From: Magnetospirillum sulfuroxidans | GTDB lineage: Bacteria > Pseudomonadota > Alphaproteobacteria > Rhodospirillales > Magnetospirillaceae | Assembly: GCF_018224925.1 (NCBI RefSeq) | Contig: NZ_JAGTUF010000009.1 | Location: 1-64,000 of the forward strand | Reading direction: 5' to 3' | DNA length: 64,000 nucleotides | In this document: piece by piece, positions 9,481 to 19,360 of the stretch | Numbering within the stretch: position 1 is the stretch's first letter | How the letters are laid out: each line of letters opens with the position of its first letter | Position numbers and translations under genes: made by a program | Notes under the pieces: model-generated | What the model saw: only the letters and a program-made list of their open reading frames with translations | The model's database searches: none | What the model was told of the DNA's origin: nothing

Positions 9481-11565
9481 ATGGATCGGGTTCGCATTCG
9501 CCTGCGGTTGGGCATCACCGTGATGTTTTTGTTGATCGTGGTGCCGCTGTCATCGGCGATGATCGGCTTCATCTACAGCCGCAACGCCACCTTGGCCCGG
9601 CAAATGGCCGAACAATCCATGGACTTGGCCGCGCGCGAGGTGACCATCAAGGTCAGCGGCGTCATCGACGGCATGGCCCGCGCTTTGGATATGGCCGTGG
9701 CCTTCGGCAAGGGCCAGCAAAACGAACTGCGCCGCCCCGAATCGCTCCGCCCCATGCTCGAACAATTGCAGCAAATGCCCGGCGTGTTCAGCCTGTATTT
9801 CGGCATGCACGAAGATGGCGCCTTTTATCAGGTCGCCCATCCCGAGGCGGATGACAGCTTCATCAGCCCCAATGGCAACAAAGCGCCAAAAGACGCCAAA
9901 TGGGCCATTCGCATCATCGACAACAGTTCGGGGCAATGGCGCGATACCGTATTGTATCTGGCCAAATGGGCCAAAGTCGTCGGTCTGGAACGCGCGCGCC
10001 CCGCCTATGACCCGCGCCAACGCCCGTGGTACAAGGCGGCATTGACCAGCGACGACATCGCCGGTTCACCGGTCTATATGTTCGCGGGCTCAACCCAGCC
10101 GGGCCTGACCTTGTCGCGACGACTGACCACTTCGGATGGGGCCCGTCTGGCGGTTTTCGGCGCCGACATGACAATAGCCGCCTTGTCGGCGTTTCTGCGC
10201 GAGCAAAAAGTTGGCCAAGCCGGCCGCGTCTTCATCTTGGACGGTGATGGCCGGATGATCGGTTATCCTGACGAGCACCGGATCATCAAGGCCGATGGCG
10301 CGGCGCTCAGGGTCATCGACGCCGCCGAAATCGACGACCCGGTGGTCGCCCAGGCGGTCAAGGGCTTACGCGCCGGAAACGGCCAGCATTTCGCCGTTCG
10401 CTCGGCTGCCGACGACAGCGATTGGCTGGTCAGCTTCACCCCCTTCGCCAATCGCTTCGGCAGCACCTGGACCATCGGCGTGGTCGTCGCCGAGGATGAA
10501 TTCACCGGCCCGATCAAACGGGCCAGCTTGATGATCTTGGTGGCGGGCGGCCTGTTTCTGACCCTGGCCGCCCTGGCCATCTTGTGGGCATCGCGCATGC
10601 TGGTGCGGCCGCTGGAAGCGTTGATCCGCGAAACCGACAGCATCCGCCGGCTGGAACTGGACACGCCGGTCAGGGTGCTTTCTCCGGTCATCGAGATCGA
10701 TTCATTGGCCTCGGCCATCGCCTCGATGAAGACCGGTCTGGCCAGTTTCGGCACCTATGTGCCGAAAAGCCTGGTGCATGACATCATCCGTTCCGGCGCC
10801 GGCACCCTGGTCGGCGGTCAACGCCGGCCGCTGACGGTGATGTTCACCGACCTGCAAGGCTTCACCGCCGCCACCGAATCCATGCCGCCCGAACAGGTTC
10901 TGCCGTGGCTGTCGTCTTATTTCGATGCCATGTCCAGCGCCATCCATCTGCATCACGGCACCATCGACAAATATATCGGCGATGCCATCATGGCCTTGTG
11001 GAATGCGCCGCTTGATGACGACCACCACGTCGCCAATGCGTGCCGGGCCATGCTGGCCTGCCGCGAGGCGGCGATCATGAGCAGCGGCGACACCGCCCTC
11101 AAGACACGCATGGGCCTGCATACCGGGACCGCCGTGGTCGGCAATGTCGGCGCCAGCGACCGGATGCAATACACCGCGCTGGGGGCCATGGTTAATCTGG
11201 CGGCACGGGTCGAAGGCCTGAACAAACAATTGGACACCCAGTTGCTGATCACCGGGGCGGTGGCCCAAGCGGTGGCCGGCCGCTTCACCTTGCGGCCCAT
11301 GGGAAAAGTGCTGGCAGTGGGCACCAGCCAGCCCATCGAGGTGCATGAATTGCTGGGCGAAGGCAGCCTTGCCGCCGCAGATGTCCAGATTTGGGGACAA
11401 GCCATGGATCTGATCGGGCAACGACGCTGGACCGAAGCCGCCGCCGCCTTTCGCGCGTTCAGCGCTCTGCGTCCGCATGACAAGGCCGCGGCGCTGTACC
11501 TTAAGGCGTTGCAAACGGCAGAAGCCGACCATTGGGATGGTGTTTTGCGTTTTGTCAGCAAATAA
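9481..11565 (+). CDS. Class III adenylate cyclase with periplasmic Cache-type sensor
   Basis: This 694-residue membrane protein has a transmembrane helix near the N-terminus, a large periplasmic double-Cache-like sensor (about 35-345, with DPRQRPWYKAAL typical of dCache), a second helix (about 350-372), a HAMP-like linker and a C-terminal class III cyclase domain. Metal-binding aspartates are D457 (FTDLQGFT) and D501 (KYIGD); K497 and the Thr in QYTALG are the adenine-selecting pair; VNLAAR supplies the transition-state Asn and Arg. All catalytic residues are therefore present and ATP is the expected substrate. GGAAGG precedes the ATG at 9481. The next gene, a secreted DctP-like protein, starts 10 bases after the stop, suggesting joint function. 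Confidence 0.9.
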   Translation: MDRVRIRLRLGITVMFLLIVVPLSSAMIGFIYSRNATLARQMAEQSMDLAAREVTIKVSGVIDGMARALDMAVAFGKGQQNELRRPESLRPMLEQLQQMPGVFSLYFGMHEDGAFYQVAHPEADDSFISPNGNKAPKDAKWAIRIIDNSSGQWRDTVLYLAKWAKVVGLERARPAYDPRQRPWYKAALTSDDIAGSPVYMFAGSTQPGLTLSRRLTTSDGARLAVFGADMTIAALSAFLREQKVGQAGRVFILDGDGRMIGYPDEHRIIKADGAALRVIDAAEIDDPVVAQAVKGLRAGNGQHFAVRSAADDSDWLVSFTPFANRFGSTWTIGVVVAEDEFTGPIKRASLMILVAGGLFLTLAALAILWASRMLVRPLEALIRETDSIRRLELDTPVRVLSPVIEIDSLASAIASMKTGLASFGTYVPKSLVHDIIRSGAGTLVGGQRRPLTVMFTDLQGFTAATESMPPEQVLPWLSSYFDAMSSAIHLHHGTIDKYIGDAIMALWNAPLDDDHHVANACRAMLACREAAIMSSGDTALKTRMGLHTGTAVVGNVGASDRMQYTALGAMVNLAARVEGLNKQLDTQLLITGAVAQAVAGRFTLRPMGKVLAVGTSQPIEVHELLGEGSLAAADVQIWGQAMDLIGQRRWTEAAAAFRAFSALRPHDKAAALYLKALQTAEADHWDGVLRFVSK

Positions 11566-11575
11566 GGCGATGACA

Positions 11576-12595
11576 ATGGCCCTGGGACGCATTCTTTGCT
11601 TTGCCGCGGCGCTGTTGGCCGCCTTGCCGGCGCTGGCGCAGCCGGTCCAAATCTTTCTGGCCCATGCCCAGCCGCAAAATCCGGAAAATGACCCCGTGGC
11701 GGCGGTGGCCGAGGAATTCCGCCGCCTGCTGGCGGAAAAGAGCCAAGGTCGGCTGGAGGTGGAAATCGTTGCCGAAAGCCTGCTGGGCGGCAATCGCGAC
11801 ATGACCAATCTGGTCGCCAAGGGGGTGATCCACTCCGCCTTGGTCACCGTTGGCGGCGTCACCCCCCTTTATCCGCCGCTGATGACAACCCAACTTCCCT
11901 TCGCCTTCAACCGCGTCAGCGATGCCCGCAATGTCTTGGACGGTCCGTTCGGCCAGGACATGGCCGCCGACATGGCGGCGCGGACCAAGCTGACCCTGTT
12001 GGGCTTCGCCGATCCCGGCGGCTTTCATGTTTTGACCAATTTCGATCGCGATATCGTCACCCCCGACGACATGTGGGGCTTGCGCCTGCGCGCCATTCCC
12101 GGCTTCGCCCCCTTGGACGCCATGATCACCGCCGTCAATGCCCGCCCGGTTCAGGTGTCGTCACGCGACGAACTGGCCATGCTGTCGGCCGGGGCCATTG
12201 ATGGTCAAATGAGCCCATCGGCAGTGATCTTGGCCCGTAATTTCGACATGGCCCAACACCATGCCACCTTGCTGGACGCCTTGTATTCCCCCTATGTCTG
12301 GCTCTTCAACAGCGCCAAGCTGAAGGCGCTGTCGGCCGCCGATGCCCAAGCCGTGCGCGAAGCCGCCAGCGCGGCGCTGAAAAAGGGCCGGGCCCTGGTC
12401 GACACCATGGATCAGTCCGAACGTGGCCGCTCAGGCTTAGCCAAGCGCATGCAGGTGCGCACCTTGTCGGCAGCGGAACGCCAAGCCTTTCGCCAGACCA
12501 TGCAGCCGCCGGTCGAAGAAGCCATCATCCAGGCTTTGGCCGACGACCATGCCTGGATGGAAAAGTTCAAGGCGGCGCTGCCCTCTATCCGTTAG
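11576..12595 (+). CDS. TRAP-type (DctP) periplasmic binding protein, orphan
   Basis: This 339-residue protein has a signal peptide (MALGRILCFAAALLAALPALAQ) and a DctP fold: FLAHAQPQNPENDPVAAVAEEF, then the TPDDMWGLRLRAIP segment whose Arg normally salt-bridges the ligand carboxylate. I prefer the ATG at 11576 because AAGG lies eight bases upstream; an ATG at 11570 is too close to that site. TRAP transporters need DctQ and DctM membrane proteins; none is encoded here. Its partner is instead the adenylate cyclase ending 10 bases upstream. I infer a solute-loaded binding protein that signals to, or is monitored by, the cyclase sensor. Confidence 0.85.
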   Translation: MALGRILCFAAALLAALPALAQPVQIFLAHAQPQNPENDPVAAVAEEFRRLLAEKSQGRLEVEIVAESLLGGNRDMTNLVAKGVIHSALVTVGGVTPLYPPLMTTQLPFAFNRVSDARNVLDGPFGQDMAADMAARTKLTLLGFADPGGFHVLTNFDRDIVTPDDMWGLRLRAIPGFAPLDAMITAVNARPVQVSSRDELAMLSAGAIDGQMSPSAVILARNFDMAQHHATLLDALYSPYVWLFNSAKLKALSAADAQAVREAASAALKKGRALVDTMDQSERGRSGLAKRMQVRTLSAAERQAFRQTMQPPVEEAIIQALADDHAWMEKFKAALPSIR

Positions 12596-12641
12596 CCTAA
12601 ACCCTGGGCGAAGGCATAAAAGCCGCTTGCACTCCGATTAA

Positions 12642-12661
12642 AAAAACGTATGTTCGTTTTT
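12642..12661. promoter_or_regulatory. Perfect palindromic operator upstream of liu operon
   Basis: AAAAACG-TATGTT-CGTTTTT is a perfect 7-bp inverted repeat with a 6-base spacer, ending 30 bases before the isovaleryl-CoA dehydrogenase start. Its shape suits a TetR-family dimer. Leucine-degradation operons in proteobacteria are known to be controlled by LiuR (MerR) or LiuQ (TetR) regulators; which one acts here cannot be told from sequence. Confidence 0.5.
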
Positions 12662-12691
12662 AGACAAGAAGACCTGACCGGGAGCCGTCCG

Positions 12692-13855
12692 ATGTTCAAT
12701 GCCACCATGAATTTCGACCTGGGCGAAACCGCCGACATGATGCGCGATCAGATCGCCGCCTTCGCCGCCGCCGAGATCGCCCCCTTGGCCGCCGAAATCG
12801 ACCACAGCAACGAATTCCCCAATCACCTGTGGAAGAAGATGGGCGACATGGGCCTGCTGGGCCTGACGGTCGAGGAAGAATACGGCGGCGCCGGCATGAC
12901 CTATTTGGAACACGTCATCGCCATGGAGGAAATCAGCCGCGCCTCGGCTTCGGTCGGCCTGTCCTATGGCGCCCATTCCAATTTGTGCGTCAACCAGATC
13001 CGCCGCAACGGCAGCGAGGCGCAAAAGCGCAAATACCTGCCCAAGCTGATTTCCGGCGATCATATCGGCGCCCTGGCCATGTCCGAACCCAATGCCGGTT
13101 CCGACGTGGTGTCGATGAAGCTTAAGGCCGAGAAAAAGGGTGACCGCTATATCCTGAACGGCACCAAGATGTGGATCACCAACGGTCCCGACGCCGACAC
13201 CTTGGTGGTCTATGCCAAGACCGATATCAATGCCGGCCCCAAGGGCATCACCACCTTCATCATCGAAAAGGATTTCAAGGGCTTTTCGGTGGCGCAGAAG
13301 CTGGACAAGCTGGGCATGCGCGGCTCCAACACCGGCGAGTTGGTGTTTCAAGATTGCGAAGTGCCGGAAGAAAACGTGCTGGGCACGGTCGGCAAGGGCG
13401 TCAACGTGCTGATGAGCGGCTTGGATTACGAACGCGCCGTGTTGGCCGGCGGCCCCATCGGCATCATGCGCGCCTGCATGGACATCGTCGTTCCTTATGT
13501 CCACGAACGCACCCAGTTCGGCCAAGCCATCGGCACCTTCCAGTTGATGCAGGGCAAGCTCGCCGACATGTACACCACCATGAACGCCTGCCGCGCTTAC
13601 GCCTATGCGGTAGCCAAGGCCTGCACCCGTGGCGAAACCAGCCGCAAGGACGCCGCCGGCGTCATCTTGTACACCGCTGAAAAGGCCACCTGGATGGCGC
13701 TGGAAGCCATCCAGACCCTGGGCGGCAACGGCTATATCAATGAATACGCCACCGGGCGCTTGCTGCGCGACGCCAAGCTGTACGAAATCGGCGCCGGCAC
13801 CAGCGAAATCCGCCGCATGCTGATCGGCCGCGAACTGTTCGAAGAGACCAAGTAA
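12692..13855 (+). CDS. liuA: Isovaleryl-CoA dehydrogenase
   Basis: This 387-residue flavoenzyme oxidises isovaleryl-CoA to 3-methylcrotonyl-CoA, the third step of leucine breakdown. The acyl-CoA dehydrogenase fold is complete: N-terminal helical domain, middle domain with [21 protein letters not shown] and [13 protein letters not shown], and C-terminal domain with [19 protein letters not shown]. The catalytic base E247 lies in [16 protein letters not shown], the helix-G position specific to isovaleryl-CoA dehydrogenases rather than the usual C-terminal Glu. The ATG at 12692 has GGGAG upstream. First gene of liuABCDE; its stop overlaps the next start (TAATG). Confidence 0.96.
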   Translation: MFNATMNFDLGETADMMRDQIAAFAAAEIAPLAAEIDHSNEFPNHLWKKMGDMGLLGLTVEEEYGGAGMTYLEHVIAMEEISRASASVGLSYGAHSNLCVNQIRRNGSEAQKRKYLPKLISGDHIGALAMSEPNAGSDVVSMKLKAEKKGDRYILNGTKMWITNGPDADTLVVYAKTDINAGPKGITTFIIEKDFKGFSVAQKLDKLGMRGSNTGELVFQDCEVPEENVLGTVGKGVNVLMSGLDYERAVLAGGPIGIMRACMDIVVPYVHERTQFGQAIGTFQLMQGKLADMYTTMNACRAYAYAVAKACTRGETSRKDAAGVILYTAEKATWMALEAIQTLGGNGYINEYATGRLLRDAKLYEIGAGTSEIRRMLIGRELFEETK

Positions 13856-15462
13856 TGTCCGTCATCAAAAGCGCCATCAACCCCCGCTCGGACGAATTCC
13901 GCGCCAACGCCGCCGCCACCACCCAGGTCATCGACGACATGCGCGCGGTGGTGGCCGGGATCAAGCAGGGCGGCGGCAAGGTCGCCAGCGACCGCCACGA
14001 AGCCCGCGGCAAGCTGCTGGCGCGCGAACGCATCCGCCGCCTGCTCGACGTCGGTTCGCCCTTCCTGGAACTGTCGCAACTGGCCGCCCACGGCATGTAT
14101 TCCGGCGATATCGCCGCCGCCGGCATCATCACCGGCATCGGCGCGATCCAAGGCCAGGAATGTATGATCGTCGCCAACGATCCCACCGTGAAAGGGGGAT
14201 CGTACTACCCGATGACGGTGAAAAAGCACCTGCGCGCCCAGGAAATCGCCCGCGAGAACAACCTGCCCTGCGTCTATCTGGTCGAATCCGGCGGCGCCAA
14301 CTTGCCGCAGCAAGACGAGGTCTTCCCCGACAAGGAACATTTCGGCCGCATTTTCTATAACCAGGCGCAGATGTCGGCGGACGGTATCCCGCAAATCTCG
14401 GTGGTGCATGGTTCATGCACCGCCGGCGGCGCCTATATCCCGGCGATGAGCGACGAATCGATCATCGTCAAGAACCAGGGAACCATTTTCCTGGGCGGCC
14501 CGCCGCTGGTCAAGGCCGCCACCGGCGAGATCGTCACCGCCGAGGAATTGGGCGGCGCCGACGTCCATTGCCGCACCTCGGGCGTCACCGATCATTACGC
14601 CCTTGACGATGGCCATGCCCTGGCCATTGCCCGCCGCATCATCGGCAATCTGAACCGCTCCAAGCCGGTATCCTTGGATATCGCCACGCCGGAAGAGCCG
14701 CGTTACGACCCCAAGGAAATTTACGGCATCATCCCCGCCGACCCGCGCAAGCCCTATGACGTGCGCGAAGTGATCGCCCGCATCGTCGACGGCTCGCGCT
14801 TCGACGAGTTCAAGCAATTCTATGGCGCCACCCTGGTGTGCGGCTTCGCCCGCATTTGGGGCTACCCCGTGGGCATTGTCGCCAATAACGGCATCTTGTT
14901 TTCCGAATCGGCGCAAAAGGGGGCTCATTTCGTCGAATTATGCGCCCAGCGCGGCATTCCCTTGGTGTTCTTGCAAAACATCACCGGCTTCATGGTCGGC
15001 AAGAAGTACGAATCGGGCGGGATCGCCAAGGATGGCGCCAAGATGGTCACCGCGGTGGCCTGCGCCAACGTGCCCAAATTCACCGTGCTGATCGGCGGCT
15101 CGTTCGGCGCCGGCAATTACGGCATGTGCGGCCGCGCCTTTCAGCCGCGCATGCTGTGGATGTGGCCGACCGGCCGCATCTCGGTCATGGGCGGCGAACA
15201 GGCGGCCGGCGTCCTGGCCCAGATCAAGAAAGATTCCATGGCCGCCAAGGGCGAAGAATGGGATCCGACCGAAATGGAAGCCTTCAAATCGCCCATCCGC
15301 GCCCAATACGAAACCCAGGGCCACCCCTATTACGCCGGCGCCCGGCTGTGGGATGACGGCCTGATCGATCCCGCCGACACCCGCACGGTGCTGGGGTTGG
15401 GGATTTCAGCGTCGCTCAACGCCCCGATCAAGCCGACCAAATTCGGCGTGTTCAGGATGTGA
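13855..15462 (+). CDS. liuB: Methylcrotonyl-CoA carboxylase, beta (carboxyltransferase) subunit
   Basis: This 535-residue subunit transfers the carboxyl group from carboxybiotin to 3-methylcrotonyl-CoA. Two crotonase-like carboxyltransferase halves are visible: [30 protein letters not shown] with [17 protein letters not shown] in the first, and [26 protein letters not shown] with [16 protein letters not shown] in the second. [11 protein letters not shown] and the length match MCC rather than propionyl-CoA carboxylase. It overlaps liuA by one base and liuC by one base, indicating translational coupling. The alpha subunit is encoded two genes downstream. Confidence 0.96.
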   Translation: MSVIKSAINPRSDEFRANAAATTQVIDDMRAVVAGIKQGGGKVASDRHEARGKLLARERIRRLLDVGSPFLELSQLAAHGMYSGDIAAAGIITGIGAIQGQECMIVANDPTVKGGSYYPMTVKKHLRAQEIARENNLPCVYLVESGGANLPQQDEVFPDKEHFGRIFYNQAQMSADGIPQISVVHGSCTAGGAYIPAMSDESIIVKNQGTIFLGGPPLVKAATGEIVTAEELGGADVHCRTSGVTDHYALDDGHALAIARRIIGNLNRSKPVSLDIATPEEPRYDPKEIYGIIPADPRKPYDVREVIARIVDGSRFDEFKQFYGATLVCGFARIWGYPVGIVANNGILFSESAQKGAHFVELCAQRGIPLVFLQNITGFMVGKKYESGGIAKDGAKMVTAVACANVPKFTVLIGGSFGAGNYGMCGRAFQPRMLWMWPTGRISVMGGEQAAGVLAQIKKDSMAAKGEEWDPTEMEAFKSPIRAQYETQGHPYYAGARLWDDGLIDPADTRTVLGLGISASLNAPIKPTKFGVFRM

Positions 15463-16337
15463 TGGCCATGAGCGAAGCCCTGATCATCCGCCAAGATGGC
15501 CCCACCCGCTTCATCACCATGAACCGGGCGGACCGCCACAACGCCTTTGACGACATCCTGATCGGCGAATTGACGGCGGCGTTCAAAGCCGCCGCCACCG
15601 ACCCCGCCACCCGCGTCATCGTCTTGGACAGCACCGGCAAAAGCTTTTCCGCCGGGGCCGACCTGAATTGGATGCGGCGTATGGCCGAATACGATCACGC
15701 CCAGAACCTGGCCGATTCCCAAGCCTTGGCCGGATTGATGGCGGTCATCGATTCCAGCCCCAAGCCGGTGATCGGCGTGGTTCAGGGGCCGGCCTATGGC
15801 GGCGGCGTCGGGTTGGCCGCGTGCTGTGACATGGTGGTCAGCGCCGAAACGGCCAGTTTCTGTCTGTCGGAAGTCAAGCTGGGCCTGATCCCCGCCGTCA
15901 TCAGCCCTTACGTGGTTCGCGCCATCGGCGGCCGCGCCGCCCGCCGCTATTTCCAAACCGCCGAGACCTTCAGCGCCGCCAAGGCCGCCGTGCTGGGCCT
16001 GGTCTCCGAAGTGGTGCCGGCGGAGCACTTGGAGGCGGTGCGCGACCGCTGGATCAAGGCGCTGTCCGCCAACGGCCCCATCGCCATGGCGGCGGCCAAG
16101 GAACTGGCCGTTCGCGCCACCGAACAAGAACTCAACGACGATCTGCGCGCCTGGACGGCCGAACGCATCGCCTCCATCCGGGCCTCGGACGAGGGACGCG
16201 AGGGCGTGCGGGCCTTCTTAGAAAAGCGCAAAGCCGGCTGGATCGGAGCGAGTGAAGCGAGGGACTGGCCCATTGAGGGCCCGCGAGCTGATGCGAGCGC
16301 GAGCCAAGCACGCGGAACGCGTGCGCCCGGCGACTGA
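15462..16337 (+). CDS. liuC: Methylglutaconyl-CoA hydratase (crotonase family)
   Basis: This 291-residue enzyme hydrates 3-methylglutaconyl-CoA to HMG-CoA. The crotonase fold shows the oxyanion-hole segments SAGADLNWMRRM and GPAYGGGVGLAACCDMVV and the catalytic Glu region LSEVKLGLIPAVISPYVVRAIG. Start is the ATG at 15462 (TGATG overlap with liuB); GTG 15459 and ATG 15468 are alternatives. The crotonase body ends near FLEKRKAGW; about 28 further residues rich in Ala, Arg and Ser follow that are not usual in the family. That extra DNA contains a short hairpin and the ribosome site region of liuD, so it looks like a stop-codon loss or small insertion. Confidence 0.93.
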   Translation: MAMSEALIIRQDGPTRFITMNRADRHNAFDDILIGELTAAFKAAATDPATRVIVLDSTGKSFSAGADLNWMRRMAEYDHAQNLADSQALAGLMAVIDSSPKPVIGVVQGPAYGGGVGLAACCDMVVSAETASFCLSEVKLGLIPAVISPYVVRAIGGRAARRYFQTAETFSAAKAAVLGLVSEVVPAEHLEAVRDRWIKALSANGPIAMAAAKELAVRATEQELNDDLRAWTAERIASIRASDEGREGVRAFLEKRKAGWIGASEARDWPIEGPRADASASQARGTRAPGD

Positions 16338-16356
16338 GGGGCAGAAGGAAAAGACG

Positions 16357-18351
16357 ATGTTTGACAAAATTCTGATCGCCAATCGCGGCGAAATCGCCTG
16401 CCGGGTCATGCGCACCGCCCAACGCCTGGGCATCCGCACCGTCGCCGTCTATTCCGAAGCCGACGCCAATGCCATGCATGTGGCCATGGCCGACGAAGCG
16501 GTGCTGATCGGTCCGGCCCCCGCGGCGGAAAGTTACCTCAAGGCCGACCTGATCATCGACGCGGCCAAGCGGACCAATGCCCAAGCCATCCACCCTGGTT
16601 ATGGCTTTTTGTCGGAAAACGCCGATTTCTCCGAAGCCTGCGCCGCCGCCGGCATCATCTTCATGGGACCGCCGGCCCCGGCCATCCGCGCCATGGGCTC
16701 GAAGGCCGAATCGAAGCGGCTGATGGAAGCGGCCGGGGTGCCGCTGGTGCCGGGCTATCACGGCCAAGGCCAATCCGAGAGCGAACTGGTCGGCGCCGCC
16801 AACGCCATGGGCTATCCGGTCCTGGTCAAGGCCAGCGCCGGCGGCGGTGGCAAGGGCATGCGGGTGGTGCGCCAGCAATCCGAATTGCTTGACGCCATCG
16901 CCGGAGCCAAGCGCGAAGCCAAGGCGGCGTTTGGCGACGATTCGCTGTTGCTGGAACGGTACCTGGATCACCCCCGCCACGTTGAAATCCAGATCTTCTG
17001 CGATTGCTTCGGCAATGGCGTCTATCTGTTCGAGCGCGATTGCTCGGTTCAACGCCGCCATCAAAAAGTCATCGAAGAAGCCCCCGCCCCCATGCTGGCC
17101 GACGAAATCCGCCAGGCCATGGGCGAAGCGGCGGTCGCCGCCGCCAAGGCGGTGAACTATGTCGGCGCCGGCACGGTGGAATTCCTGTACGAGGATGGTC
17201 AGTTCTTCTTTATCGAGATGAACACCCGCCTTCAGGTCGAACATCCGGTCACCGAAATGATCACCGGCCAGGATCTGGTCGAATGGCAATTGTTGGTCGC
17301 TTCCGGCCGGCCGCTGCCCCTGGGCCAGCATGAATTGGTCCGTCGCGGACACGCTTTCGAGGCCCGCATCTATGCCGAGGATGCCGATCGCGACTTCCTG
17401 CCGGCCACCGGCACCTTGGTGCATTTGCAGCCCCCCGCCACCAACGCCCATGTCCGCGTCGATACCGGCGTGCGCCAGGGCGACGCGGTCACCGCCTATT
17501 ACGATCCGATGATCGCCAAGCTGATCGTCTGGGACGAAGACCGCGACCGCGCCTTGCGGCGAATGCGGCGGGCCTTGGCCGATTATGAAATCGCCGGCAT
17601 GACCACCAATGTCGCCTTTCTGTCGGCCATCGCCGGTCACCCGGCCTTTGCCGCCTTTCAGGTCGATACCGGTTTCATCGGCCGTCACCGCGACGACCTG
17701 CTGAAACCGGCGCAGGCCGTGCCCAGCAATGCCTTGGCCTTCGCCGCCGCCGCCTTGTTGATGGACCGCGAAGCCGCGCCGGCCCGTCGCGACGACCCCC
17801 ATTCCCCCTGGCGGCTGACCAATGGTTGGCGGATGAATGACGACAACCACCATGATTTCCGCCTGATCGACAACGAGATCTTGCGTCTTGTCACCGTCCA
17901 TTTCCGCCGCCTTGGCTGGGACATGGATATGCCCGACGGTCAATGCGTGGTACGCGGCGCCAGCCGCCAAGGCCGCACCGTCACCGCCGAAATCAATGGC
18001 GAACGCAAATCGGCCACCGTGGTCATCTTGGGCTTTGACATCACCGTTTTGGAAGCCGGCAATGCCTGGAAGCTGAAACTGGACGATCCCTCGGCCAAGG
18101 CCGCCGATCAGGACGCCGATGCCGGCGGCAGCTTGACCGCGCCGATGACCGGCACGGTGGTGCAGGTTTTGGTGCGTGCCGGCGACGCGGTGGAAAAAGG
18201 CCAAGTGCTGATGGTGGTCGAGGCCATGAAGATGGAACATTCCATCAAGGCCCCCACCGACGGCATCGTCAAAGAGGTTCTGTTCGCGGCCAGCGATCAG
18301 GTCTCGGACGGGGCGCAATTGGTTACCTTCGAAGCGGCGGAAGACAAATGA
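16357..18351 (+). CDS. liuD: Methylcrotonyl-CoA carboxylase, alpha (biotin) subunit
   Basis: This 664-residue subunit carboxylates its own biotin with ATP and bicarbonate. In order: biotin carboxylase N-terminal domain ([20 protein letters not shown]), ATP-grasp domain with the glycine-rich loop [12 protein letters not shown] and [16 protein letters not shown], biotin carboxylase C-terminal domain, a linker and a C-terminal biotinyl domain with [11 protein letters not shown], whose second Lys is biotinylated. The frame is open upstream into liuC, but the ATG at 16357 has AAGGA seven bases before it and starts exactly at the family N-terminus. liuE overlaps its end by four bases (ATGA). Confidence 0.96.
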   Translation: MFDKILIANRGEIACRVMRTAQRLGIRTVAVYSEADANAMHVAMADEAVLIGPAPAAESYLKADLIIDAAKRTNAQAIHPGYGFLSENADFSEACAAAGIIFMGPPAPAIRAMGSKAESKRLMEAAGVPLVPGYHGQGQSESELVGAANAMGYPVLVKASAGGGGKGMRVVRQQSELLDAIAGAKREAKAAFGDDSLLLERYLDHPRHVEIQIFCDCFGNGVYLFERDCSVQRRHQKVIEEAPAPMLADEIRQAMGEAAVAAAKAVNYVGAGTVEFLYEDGQFFFIEMNTRLQVEHPVTEMITGQDLVEWQLLVASGRPLPLGQHELVRRGHAFEARIYAEDADRDFLPATGTLVHLQPPATNAHVRVDTGVRQGDAVTAYYDPMIAKLIVWDEDRDRALRRMRRALADYEIAGMTTNVAFLSAIAGHPAFAAFQVDTGFIGRHRDDLLKPAQAVPSNALAFAAAALLMDREAAPARRDDPHSPWRLTNGWRMNDDNHHDFRLIDNEILRLVTVHFRRLGWDMDMPDGQCVVRGASRQGRTVTAEINGERKSATVVILGFDITVLEAGNAWKLKLDDPSAKAADQDADAGGSLTAPMTGTVVQVLVRAGDAVEKGQVLMVVEAMKMEHSIKAPTDGIVKEVLFAASDQVSDGAQLVTFEAAEDK

Positions 18352-19241
18352 CCCTGCCGTCTTACGTCAAAATGGTCGAGGTCGGCCCCCGCGACGGCTT
18401 GCAGAACGAAGCCAAGCCGGTCGCGCTGGCAACCAAGATCGGCCTGATCGACCGCCTGAGCGCCGCCGGCCTGCCGGTGATCGAATCGGGCAGCTTCGTC
18501 AGTCCCAAATGGGTGCCGCAGATGGCCGCCAGCGCCGAGGTCCTGGCCGGCATCGTCCAAAAGCCGGGCGTGATCTATCCGGTGCTGACCCCCAACCTTC
18601 AGGGGCTGGAAGCCGCCTTGGCCGCCGGCGCCCGCGAAGTGGCGGTATTCGGCGCCGCCTCGGAAAGCTTTTCGCAAAAGAACATCAACTGTTCCATCGC
18701 CGACAGCCTGGACCGCTTCGCCCCCGTCATCACCCGCGCCCTTGCCGAGGGCGTCAAGGTGCGCGGCTATGTCTCTTGCGTGCTGGGCTGCCCCTATGAA
18801 GGCGCCATCGCCCCCGCCGCCGTGGCGCAAGTGGCGAAAAGACTGGCCGACATGGGCTGTTATGAAATCTCGCTTGGCGATACGGTCGGCGTCGGCACGC
18901 CGTTGAAGGCGCAAGCCATGCTCGACGCGGTCGCCGCCCATCTGCCGATTTCCATGCTGGCGGCGCATTTCCACGACACCTATGGCCAAGCCCTGGCCAA
19001 TATCTTGGCGGTGTTGGAACGCGGCATTGCCGTTATCGATTCGTCGGTGGCCGGATTGGGCGGTTGCCCCTATGCCAAGGGCGCCGCCGGCAACGTCGCC
19101 AGCGAAGACGTGGTCTACATGCTGCACGGCATGGATATCGACACCGGCATCGACCTGCCCAAGCTGATCGAAGCCGGCGCCTATATTTGCGACGCCATCG
19201 GCCGCCCCACCGGTTCAAAGGTGGCCCGCGCCCTCGGATGA
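18348..19241 (+). CDS. liuE: Hydroxymethylglutaryl-CoA lyase
   Basis: This 297-residue TIM-barrel enzyme cleaves HMG-CoA to acetoacetate and acetyl-CoA, the last step of leucine breakdown. Family marks are [16 protein letters not shown] at the N-terminus (metal-binding Asp and catalytic Arg), [10 protein letters not shown], the [12 protein letters not shown] metal-binding histidines and the flexible loop [19 protein letters not shown] with the active-site Cys. Length and motifs are standard. It closes the liuABCDE operon, overlapping liuD by ATGA, and is followed by a strong terminator. Confidence 0.96.
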   Translation: MTLPSYVKMVEVGPRDGLQNEAKPVALATKIGLIDRLSAAGLPVIESGSFVSPKWVPQMAASAEVLAGIVQKPGVIYPVLTPNLQGLEAALAAGAREVAVFGAASESFSQKNINCSIADSLDRFAPVITRALAEGVKVRGYVSCVLGCPYEGAIAPAAVAQVAKRLADMGCYEISLGDTVGVGTPLKAQAMLDAVAAHLPISMLAAHFHDTYGQALANILAVLERGIAVIDSSVAGLGGCPYAKGAAGNVASEDVVYMLHGMDIDTGIDLPKLIEAGAYICDAIGRPTGSKVARALG

Positions 19242-19321
19242 CCCCAGCGCCGTCTGGTTCACGGCACCGGGCGATCCCCCGGCAACGGGGGAGGATGTCT
19301 CCCAAGAACCGAAAACTTGAA

Positions 19322-19357
19322 GGGCCGGACGAGTGATCGTCCGGCCCCTTCTTTTGC
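19322..19357 (+). terminator. Rho-independent terminator of the liu operon
   Basis: GGGCCGGACG / CGTCCGGCCC form a perfect 10-bp stem with a six-base loop, followed by CCTTCTTTT. A second, smaller hairpin with a GNRA-type GCAA loop lies at 19275-19292. The main hairpin also separates the convergent aspS gene, whose stop is only a few bases away. Confidence 0.85.
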
Positions 19358-19360
19358 GCC

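Noticed and set aside
16132-18318. A 728-codon open frame on the minus strand across liuC-liuD
   Set aside because: It is antisense to clearly conserved biotin carboxylase sequence, is rich in His, Gly, Gln and Ala as expected of a shadow frame in high-GC DNA, and matches no family.
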